This document shows, in pieces, positions 16,487 through 22,092 of a stretch of 64,000 bases of DNA. The notes under the pieces are model-generated. The model was not told the DNA's origin and searched no databases. It was given only the letters and a program-made list of their open reading frames with translations. How positions within the stretch are numbered: the stretch's first letter is position 1; each line of letters opens with the position of its first letter. The position numbers and the translations under genes are program-made. Location of the stretch: positions 62,001 to 126,000 of the forward strand of contig NZ_JAAEHL010000013.1 of NCBI RefSeq assembly GCF_010614725.1, written 5' to 3'. Origin of the DNA: Flavobacterium ajazii. Lineage in GTDB: Bacteria > Bacteroidota > Bacteroidia > Flavobacteriales > Flavobacteriaceae.

Positions 16487-17074
16487 TTAATATTTTGGAG
16501 TATTCTGCTTTACCTTTTGAATTAATTCATTTTCTTTTTCAATCATTTTTACAAAAGGATCATTTTTAGGCAAATGTTCTTTTTGATATTTTTCAATAAG
16601 GGGAAGGGTTAATACGATTTTCAGTGTATTATGATAATCGTGTATACTGTTTCGTTTTTGGTTAATTGTTTTTATTAAGGCTTTCAAATCAGTTTTTTCA
16701 GAAACATATTTTTCTTCACTTTTTTTAATCAGATTTAGAATCTTATGCTTCATTATACTATCAGTAATCAAATCTGCCTGATTTCTTGCAGAAAGGTAGT
16801 AATCATTTGATTTCTGATCATAGCTATAATAGCTATTTAAAGTATCTTGAGGATTAAACTCATTTAATTCACTTTCTAAAGCTTTTAATTTTGGAGATTT
16901 ATTCATCAGCTCTGTATACAAATCATTTACTAAATCATTGTGAGATCTAAATCTTCCAAAATCAATACTTTTTTCCTGTAATGCTTTTGGTTCTTCATTA
17001 TTTCTGTTAACAGTTTTATTTTCCTGACAAGATGCTAAAAGAAGTAACGATAATAAAGCGCATATTTTGATCAT
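16487..17074 (-). CDS. Lipoprotein of unknown function
   Basis: A 195-residue predicted lipoprotein. The start at 17074 gives MIKICALLSLLLLASCQ, a classic type II signal peptide with the lipidated Cys at residue 16. The frame continues upstream without a convincing signal peptide, so the shorter start is preferred. The mature part is highly charged, predicted mostly helical, with Lys/Glu-rich segments (IKKSEEKYVSEKTDLKALIKTINQK) and possible coiled coils. No family is recognised. Position 2 after the Cys is Gln, not Asp, so outer-membrane localisation is likely by default. It lies just upstream of the GNAT gene. Confidence 0.6.
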   Translation of the reverse strand: MIKICALLSLLLLASCQENKTVNRNNEEPKALQEKSIDFGRFRSHNDLVNDLYTELMNKSPKLKALESELNEFNPQDTLNSYYSYDQKSNDYYLSARNQADLITDSIMKHKILNLIKKSEEKYVSEKTDLKALIKTINQKRNSIHDYHNTLKIVLTLPLIEKYQKEHLPKNDPFVKMIEKENELIQKVKQNTPKY

Positions 17075-17196
17075 AGTTTTATTTTTTGTTGAATGAAAAA
17101 CGAAACTACAAAAAAAGTGTTCATTTCTTATTCCGATTTGTACGGAAATATCTGAAAAATTCTTCAAATTTGCATAAAACACAATATCAATAAAGT

Positions 17197-17967
17197 ATGA
17201 GCAGAATGCATTTATTCGAATTTGAAGATCAGCAATGGCTTCCGGAATTTATTAGAAATTACATGACCGACTTTCTACAGTTTCTTTCTAATAAAACTGC
17301 GATGTACAAAGGCATAGTTCCGATAATCGAAAAAGGATTAAAAGAAAGCCAGACCAACCAGATTATTGATCTTGCTTCGGGCGGTGGCGGCGGACTTATC
17401 TGGCTCAACACCGAATTGCGACAACACAATCCCGATTTAAAAATTCTGCTCACCGATTATTTCCCAAATATTCCTGCTTTCGAACATACGCAAAAACAAG
17501 CCGACAATTTTGATTTTGTAAAAGCGTCAGTCGATGCCAGAAATGTTCCCGAAAACCTAAAAGGACTTCGAACGCAATTTTTATCATTCCATCATTTTAA
17601 ACCCAAAGATGCACAGCAGATTCTGCAAAATGCGATTGATACAAACAGCTCGATTGCGATTTTTGAAGGGCAGGAAAGGAGTTTCCAGAGTATTATGGCT
17701 ATGATTTTTTCTCCTTTTACTGTCTTAGTGACAGCACCGTTTATAAAGCCATTTCACATCGGCAGAATCATTTTTACGTATCTGATTCCGATTGTGCCTA
17801 TTTTGATTCTCTGGGACGGCGTTGTTTCTTCTTTAAGGACTTATTCTGTTGAAGAAATGAGTGTATTGGTTTCTAAGTTAGATAACAAAGAAAATTTTAA
17901 TTGGGAAGTTGGAAGGGTGAAATCAGGACCTACTAAGATTTTGTATTTGTTGGGGACGAGGAAATAA
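17197..17967 (+). CDS. Methyltransferase-like protein with hydrophobic C-terminal region
   Basis: A 256-residue protein. Residues of about 50-150 look like a class I SAM-dependent methyltransferase: IIDLASGGGGGLIWL as motif I, LKILLTDYFPN as motif II with its acidic residue, and QFLSFHHF in the motif IV region. After that come two hydrophobic stretches (about 165-185 and 195-212, FHIGRIIFTYLIPIVPILILWDGV), which could be membrane segments. The C-terminus returns to a soluble beta pattern (WEVGRVKSGPTKILYLLGTRK). It might act on a lipid or other membrane substrate (inference). It is a single gene, divergent from the lipoprotein gene. Confidence 0.6.
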   Translation: MSRMHLFEFEDQQWLPEFIRNYMTDFLQFLSNKTAMYKGIVPIIEKGLKESQTNQIIDLASGGGGGLIWLNTELRQHNPDLKILLTDYFPNIPAFEHTQKQADNFDFVKASVDARNVPENLKGLRTQFLSFHHFKPKDAQQILQNAIDTNSSIAIFEGQERSFQSIMAMIFSPFTVLVTAPFIKPFHIGRIIFTYLIPIVPILILWDGVVSSLRTYSVEEMSVLVSKLDNKENFNWEVGRVKSGPTKILYLLGTRK

Positions 17968-17976
17968 AATTTACAA

Positions 17977-18129
17977 TTACGACCAAAGAATAAGCCCTCC
18001 GCAAACATTTTCGCCATCAAAATCCTCAATCTTTGTTAACTTTCTAACGGAGATTGTTTTCTCCAATTGACTTAGCTCGTGTTCTCCTTTGTCGTAATGG
18101 CAATGGTGAGTGCAGGTCTTATAATACCC
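17977..18129 (-). pseudogene. Decayed C-terminal gene fragment
   Basis: On the minus strand a 50-codon open frame reads YKTCTHHCHYDKGEHELSQL and continues to a proper stop, ending in NVCGGLILWS. It contains His/Cys pairs like a zinc site and reads like real protein, but it has no start and is cut at a stop on its upstream side next to a short CCCCTATCGGCTAAGG sequence. I take it as the remnant of a deleted gene; the family is not recognised. The rest of the 527-bp gap (to 18494) holds AT-rich sequence, the narK control region and nothing else I can support. Confidence 0.4.
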
Positions 18130-18334
18130 CTATCGGCTAAGGCTTCTTGAAAGTCATCTTATATTGCTTTTTTAATAATAAAAAGTATACCCCGAAATAA
18201 CAAATTACACGTAAAATCTGCCGAATTCAATTCAGTTTTTGTGCATCTGGGTGTGACGCCTATGCTGGGTGGATTTCAATTTAATTTCTTCCTGATCATG
18301 AACTTATGTGGTGAGTTGTTTAAAATAGAATTAA

Positions 18335-18447
18335 ATACTTAAGTATAAATACTTATTTTTTTTTGAAAAACTGCCAAAACGCAGTTTTTATTCCAAGTTA
18401 AGCTTATAATTTTGCTGTGTAAATAAGTAAAATACTTAGACGTAAGT
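18335..18447 (+). promoter_or_regulatory. narK control region with two palindromes, a hairpin and a -7 box
   Basis: From left to right: the perfect palindrome ATACTTAAGTAT (18335-18346), followed by a repeated AAATACTTA. Next is a 9-bp hairpin AAAAACTGC / GCAGTTTTT (18366-18389), then a -7 box TAATTTTG (18407-18414). Last is an inverted repeat ACTTA-GACG-TAAGT (18434-18447) in the expected leader, with TACTTA again at 18451-18456 and 18469-18475. The shared half-site TACTTA flanking the promoter suggests operator sites for a dimeric regulator. Confidence 0.5.
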
Positions 18448-18494
18448 TTGATACTTAGAAAATAAAAAGTACTTAACGATTAATTTTTTTTGAT

Positions 18495-19877
18495 ATGAGT
18501 TCAATTTCAACAAATCAACCGCTTTCAAGTTTAAACATTTTTAGTGGCAAAGGAGTTCAGATGCGTACCTTCCACATTACATGGTTAACATTTTTCTTTT
18601 GCTTTTTTGCATGGTTTGGTATGGCATCGCTTATGCCTATCGCCAAAGAGCAATTGCACCTGACAAAAGACCAATTAGGTAACATTCAGATTGCATCGGT
18701 ATCGGCAACCATTATCGCCAGATTATTAATAGGCCGATTAGTCGATAAATTTGGGCCAAGAATAATTTATACCTGGTTATTACTGATTTGCTCCGTACCG
18801 GTATTATTGATTGGTATTTCACAATCGTATGAAAGTTTCCTGTTTTTTAGATTGGCTATCGGAGTTATTGGTGCTTCTTTTGTGATCACACAGTTTCATA
18901 CTTCAGTAATGTTTGCGCCGTCCATTAAAGGAACTGCCAATGCTACAGCAGGAGGATTCGGTAATGCGGGTGCCGGTTTGGCTAATATTACCATGCCTCT
19001 TATTGCAGCAGGATTCGTGGGATTAGGAGTGTGTACTAAGGAAGACAGCTGGAGATATGCCATGATTGTTCCCGGAGTACTATTATTGGTTTTTGCTTTT
19101 TTATATTTCAGATTTACCAAAGATTTGCCAAATGGTAATTATAAAGAACTCGGAATAGAAACAACCAATAAAGAAAATACCTTTATGCTGGCTGTAAAAG
19201 ACTACCGTACCTGGGTTTTGACCATTGCTTATGCAGCTTGTTTTGGAGTTGAGATCACGATTGATAATTTTGCCCCGATTTATTTTACAGATACTTTTGG
19301 TGCCAGTTTGAAAACGGCAGGAATCTGCGCAGGTATTTTTGGATTAATAAATCTTTTTGCAAGACCATTAGGCGGAATCGTTGCCGACAAAGTAGGTAAG
19401 AGATATGGTTTTTCAGGGAAAAATTTATTGCTTGCATTACTGCTTCTTGTAGAAGGTGTTGGTGTTATTTTCTTTGGTCTGACAAATCAATTAGGGGTTG
19501 CTATATTTTTAATGTTCTTGTTTGGAATGAGTTTAAAAATGGCAAATGGAGCAACTTATAGTCTTGTACCCTTCGTAAATCCAAAAGCGGTAGGTAGTGT
19601 TGCCGGAATTGTAGGAGCAGGCGGAAATATAGGGGCGATGTTGATTGCTTTCCTGTTCAAAGCTAAAGCTGTTAAATTTACTAAAGATGTGATTGACGAA
19701 AGCGGAGTATCACAAACCAAGGATTTAATTGATTACACAAGTGCTTTTTATGTATTGGGAATCATTATTCTGGTAACAGGATTTGTAGTTTTGGCTATAA
19801 AACTTTTAGTTAAAGATAAAGAAGAAGAGAAATTGCCTGCAGCTGTAAATTTAGCGTATCAAACAGTAAAATCTTAA
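18495..19877 (+). CDS. NarK-type nitrate/nitrite transporter (MFS)
   Basis: A 460-residue major facilitator with about 12 transmembrane helices. Features of the nitrate/nitrite porter family are visible: TFHITWLTFFFCFFAWFGMASLMP in helix 1, ARLLIGRLVDKFGPR (MFS loop 2-3), GGFGNAGAGLANITMPLI in helix 5 (nitrate signature) and the second signature region MSLKMANGATYSLVPFVNPKAVGSVAGIVGAGGNIGAM. It would import nitrate or exchange nitrate for nitrite across the inner membrane. No nitrate or nitrite reductase genes are adjacent in the window, so the assimilatory or respiratory context cannot be told. It has its own promoter region with palindromes and a strong terminator, so regulation in response to nitrogen or oxygen is plausible. 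Confidence 0.9.
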   Translation: MSSISTNQPLSSLNIFSGKGVQMRTFHITWLTFFFCFFAWFGMASLMPIAKEQLHLTKDQLGNIQIASVSATIIARLLIGRLVDKFGPRIIYTWLLLICSVPVLLIGISQSYESFLFFRLAIGVIGASFVITQFHTSVMFAPSIKGTANATAGGFGNAGAGLANITMPLIAAGFVGLGVCTKEDSWRYAMIVPGVLLLVFAFLYFRFTKDLPNGNYKELGIETTNKENTFMLAVKDYRTWVLTIAYAACFGVEITIDNFAPIYFTDTFGASLKTAGICAGIFGLINLFARPLGGIVADKVGKRYGFSGKNLLLALLLLVEGVGVIFFGLTNQLGVAIFLMFLFGMSLKMANGATYSLVPFVNPKAVGSVAGIVGAGGNIGAMLIAFLFKAKAVKFTKDVIDESGVSQTKDLIDYTSAFYVLGIIILVTGFVVLAIKLLVKDKEEEKLPAAVNLAYQTVKS

Positions 19878-19912
19878 ATCTAAAAAATAGAAATAGTAAA
19901 TGTTTTTGTTTA

Positions 19913-19952
19913 AAAAGAAAGGTTGTCCAGATTAGGACAGCCTTTCTTTTTT
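19913..19952 (+). terminator. narK terminator
   Basis: AAAGAAAGGTTGTCC / GGACAGCCTTTCTTT around a 6-nt loop, ending in six T. The long stem makes it a strong terminator. Confidence 0.85.
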
Positions 19953-19989
19953 GCTAAAATTGATTAGATTGCTTGTCTTTGTCACACGG

Positions 19990-20176
19990 ATTGCACCTGG
20001 GCGATAGCGAACTGAAGAAGTAAATCCCCTCTATCGGGTTAATTTTTAGGAGCAGAAAATTCATTTTCATATGAAATTCAGTCCCGCTTTCCATTGCACA
20101 CGAGCGATAGCGAACTGACGAAGTAATCTTGTTTGCCGAACCCCGGCAAACAAGGATTTTCACTGCAATCGGGGCT
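19990..20176 (-). repeat. Nested repeat block including TAGCCCCGAT hairpin element, copy 4
   Basis: Copy 4 of the hairpin element occupies 20081-20176 on the minus strand, with the stem CTTGTTTGCCG / CGGCAAACAAG. It is lengthened by a 35-bp word, GCGATAGCGAACTGA plus flanks (20093-20127). A near-identical copy of that word lies at 19990-20023, so the block contains a direct repeat about 104 bp apart. The 408-bp narK-to-20286 gap is made of this block, the narK terminator and the next hairpin. Confidence 0.7.
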
Positions 20177-20221
20177 AGACGAGAAATTTAGTTTTTCATA
20201 ATTTTTTTGCCAATTGTAGTT

Positions 20222-20262
20222 GTTAGCGCTGGTGAGAGCGTCACGTTCGTGAACGTTGCAAT
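20222..20262 (-). repeat. REP-like hairpin of GTTCACGA type, copy 1
   Basis: It contains the palindrome ACGTTC-GT-GAACGT and, on the minus strand, reads GTTCACGAACGTGACGCTC, then CACCAGCGC. Copies 2 and 3 are at 21400-21429 and 22058-22084. Confidence 0.6.
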
Positions 20263-20285
20263 GAAGTCTTAATCTAACTCGTGAT

Positions 20286-20789
20286 TTATTTTTTATTACT
20301 TAAATCTTCAAAGAATTTTATAGGATCAGAAATAAAACTCATGGCATTCGATGTTTGTATACCTTGCATTATATCTTTTAGTTCTGGCTTAAAAATATCC
20401 CCTTTTAAGTTAATTAATACAAGTTTATGTTTTGTGCAAATCGCTAAAATGGATTGAAGAACATCTGCAATATTGGAGGCTTTTCTTAAGTCAATTCGGA
20501 AGTGAAATTCTTTGATTTTAGTTTGATTTTTATTTAATGAAATGCTGGCATCATTGTCTTCTTCATCTTCTTTGCCTTTCCAACAGATAAAAGTTTCATT
20601 ACCCCAATCAGCTTTTGGTATAATTTGATTCATTTCAGAAACAATAGAAAAGATATCACTACTAAAGTCTTTCCATAATGTTTTTGTTTTAGGTAAATAT
20701 TTAGTTTTGTTGTTTTTAAAAATACATTGATAGTTGCTATCAATAGAATTTCCGGGAACTACAATTAGAAGATATTGCCAGATTGCCAT
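20286..20789 (-). CDS. Unknown 167-residue protein downstream of an XRE regulator
   Basis: A 167-residue protein with no family I recognise. It starts MAIWQYLLIVVP with a short hydrophobic N-terminus, then is mixed alpha/beta and charged. The middle contains the acidic-rich WKGKEDEEDNDAS. The C-terminal half (FHFRIDLRKASNIADVLQSILAICTKHKLVLINLKGDIFKP) looks like an alternating beta/alpha domain, similar in feel to immunity-type or polymorphic-system helper proteins (weak impression). The start is 7 bp after the XRE gene stop, so the two are surely cotranscribed. The first 62 codons are duplicated at 21838-22025. Base composition is AT-rich. It might be the effector or partner of the small regulator (inference). 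Confidence 0.6.
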   Translation of the reverse strand: MAIWQYLLIVVPGNSIDSNYQCIFKNNKTKYLPKTKTLWKDFSSDIFSIVSEMNQIIPKADWGNETFICWKGKEDEEDNDASISLNKNQTKIKEFHFRIDLRKASNIADVLQSILAICTKHKLVLINLKGDIFKPELKDIMQGIQTSNAMSFISDPIKFFEDLSNKK

Positions 20790-20796
20790 TTGTTCT

Positions 20797-21003
20797 TTAT
20801 TTAGTTGGAATCAGTAACTCTCTAACATCCACATCTAAGACCTTAGCAATTTTTCGTAGGATTTCGATACTTGGTTGAGAATTGTTGTTGCAATAATTTG
20901 TTACCACTACGTAACTTTTGTCAATTTTTTCAGCTAACCACGTTTGTGTTCTTCCTTGTTCTTTTAGGACTTCTTTGATTCTATTTATTTGAATATTAGC
21001 CAT
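20797..21003 (-). CDS. Small XRE-family helix-turn-helix regulator
   Basis: A 68-residue Cro/CI-type DNA-binding protein. A single HTH_3 domain fills the chain: RIKEVLKEQGRTQTWLAEKIDKSYVVVTNYCNNNSQPSIEILRKIAKVLDVDVREL. The recognition helix is about residues 30-38, and the final part gives the dimerising helix. The length is typical of stand-alone phage-like or toxin-antitoxin-type regulators. It leads a two-gene operon with the 167-residue protein. An inverted repeat AAACTAT-N9-ATAGTTT (21036-21058), 33 bp upstream of the start, is a good candidate for its own operator. A divergent small gene begins at 21148 and could be regulated by the same site. Confidence 0.85.
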   Translation of the reverse strand: MANIQINRIKEVLKEQGRTQTWLAEKIDKSYVVVTNYCNNNSQPSIEILRKIAKVLDVDVRELLIPTK

Positions 21004-21035
21004 TAATAATTTTTTATAATGCTATTTGATATAGA

Positions 21036-21058
21036 AAACTATTATCAGTTGATAGTTT
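21036..21058. promoter_or_regulatory. Candidate operator of the XRE regulator
   Basis: The inverted repeat AAACTAT-N9-ATAGTTT is perfect over 7 bp per arm. It lies in the divergent gap between the XRE gene and the 66-residue gene, where a Cro-like autoregulator would be expected to bind. Confidence 0.45.
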
Positions 21059-21093
21059 ATTTTCAATGTGTTAAATTATGATATAAAAATATA

Positions 21094-21124
21094 TTGTAAA
21101 ATATTATAATTTAATATAAATTTG
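21094..21124 (+). promoter_or_regulatory. Promoter of the 66-residue coiled-coil gene
   Basis: TTG at 21094-21096 and TAAATTTG at 21117-21124, spacing 20, match the Bacteroidota consensus. The ATG follows 23 nt after the box, which supports the small gene being real. Confidence 0.5.
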
Positions 21125-21147
21125 TATTGAAATTCAATATATGATTT

Positions 21148-21348
21148 ATGAAAGCCTATACGAAAGCCAATCTTGAACAGATAGTTATGCTGCAATTAGA
21201 AAATCTAAACGCTATGAATGATTTATTATCTATAATGAAATTGCAGAATGAATTATTACATAATGCCAACAAGAAATTAAAAGATGAAATTTCTGAGTTT
21301 AAGGAAAAAAGTTTTAGATATCAAGCGAGTAGGAGAAATCAGAAATAA
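21148..21348 (+). CDS. Small coiled-coil protein, divergent from the XRE operon
   Basis: A 66-residue protein, MKAYTKANLEQIVMLQLENL then repeated Leu/Met heptad-like spacing (LNAMNDLLSIMKLQNELLHNANKKLKDEI) and a basic tail (RYQASRRNQK). It is predicted almost entirely helical and likely a coiled coil that dimerises. It has a consensus promoter and is divergent from the XRE gene, sharing a gap with a candidate operator. No family is recognised. Because it is short, chance cannot be excluded, but promoter, start and the ordered heptad pattern argue that it is expressed. Confidence 0.5.
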   Translation: MKAYTKANLEQIVMLQLENLNAMNDLLSIMKLQNELLHNANKKLKDEISEFKEKSFRYQASRRNQK

Positions 21349-21399
21349 CTTTTAAAATGATTGATTGAGTTTGTGGCTAAAAGTTTTTAAATTTCTTTG

Positions 21400-21429
21400 C
21401 GTTCACGAGCGGGACGCTCGCGTTATCGG
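21400..21429 (+). repeat. REP-like hairpin of GTTCACGA type, copy 2
   Basis: GTTCACGAGCGGGACGCTCG with inner stem GAGCG-GGA-CGCTC, followed by CGTTATCGGGG. A short open frame across it (21365-21565) is not considered a gene. Confidence 0.65.
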
Positions 21430-21437
21430 GGGGATGT

Positions 21438-21690
21438 TTATTTTATTTTTTCGAAATAGTAATCTTGATCAAAATCAAAGACTAATTTGGGTTTTATATA
21501 AAAATCTCTTTGAATGCTCATTTGATAGCCACCTTTTCCAAATTCATAATCGTAATGAATATTAATCGTGGTTCCTTTTCCTGAATTATTTAAAGTATAT
21601 TTTCCTTTTCCCCAACTTTGACTTTCGTAAGTGTAATTTTCTAAAAGTATTAAAGTATCGTTTTTGTTCGGACCATTTATGCCACTCTCG
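21438..21690 (-). pseudogene. C-terminal fragment of an unknown protein, cut by a REP hairpin
   Basis: On the minus strand an open frame runs to a TAA at 21438-21440. It contains convincing protein sequence (GPNKNDTLILLENYTYESQS, then WGKGKYTLNNSGKGTTINIH, ending FDQDYYFEKIK), with a beta-strand-rich, aromatic pattern. Upstream the frame continues only through the REP sequence, which translates as GHGLQIRAI, and reaches a stop without a suitable start. I infer the 5' part was lost or replaced when the REP pair inserted. The family is unknown, possibly a lipocalin-like or secreted beta protein. Confidence 0.5.
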
Positions 21691-21693
21691 ATC

Positions 21694-21820
21694 GCGCGGA
21701 TTTGTAATCCGTGCCCACAAAGATTGGCTATTTCTCTTTGTAAAACATTAATTTGTGTAATTTTTATTTAGTGATTTGTTTTGTGTCTCACTGTTGCGGG
21801 CACGGATTACAAATCCGCGC
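21694..21820. repeat. Inverted pair of CGGATTTGTAATCCG REP hairpins
   Basis: GCGCGGATTTGTAATCCGTG (from 21694) and its reverse complement ending at 21820 share 23 bp, including the flanking CCC/GGG. Each arm is itself a hairpin (CGGATT-TGT-AATCCG). About 80 bp lie between. This is the layout of REP pairs (BIMEs) known to be mobilised by RAYT/TnpA-REP tyrosine transposases. No such transposase is encoded in the window. Confidence 0.75.
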
Positions 21821-21837
21821 TATCAGGGGTATCGTCA

Positions 21838-22025
21838 CTCCAATTAGCTTTTGGTATAATTTGATTCATTTCAGAAACAATTGAAAAGATATCACCACTA
21901 AAGTCTTTCCAGAATGTTTTTGTTTGAGGTAAATATTTGGTTTTGTTATTTTTAAAAATACATTGATAGTTGCTATCAATAGAATTTACGGGAACTACAA
22001 TTAGAAGATATTGCCAAATTGCCAT
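21838..22025 (-). pseudogene. Truncated second copy of the 167-residue gene
   Basis: The first 62 codons (MAIWQYLLIVVPVNSIDSNY through MNQIIPKANW) are nearly identical to those of the gene at 20286-20789. Homology stops at about 21838, where the REP hairpin begins, and the frame then runs into REP sequence and ends. There is no XRE gene in front of this copy. It is probably a relic of a local duplication interrupted by the REP pair. Confidence 0.8.
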
Positions 22026-22057
22026 TTGTATTTGTTTTAATTATTGAATTTCTTTGT

Positions 22058-22084
22058 GTTCACGAGCGGAATGTTCGCGCCAGC
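22058..22084 (+). repeat. REP-like hairpin of GTTCACGA type, copy 3
   Basis: GTTCACGAGCGGAATGTTCG followed by CGCCAGC. It lies between the truncated gene copy and the stop of the ATPase gene. Confidence 0.6.
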
Positions 22085-22092
22085 TGTTTTTT

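Noticed and set aside
21365..21565. 66-residue plus-strand frame
   Set aside because: It overlaps REP-like hairpin copy 2 and lies antisense to the convincing gene fragment at 21438-21690.
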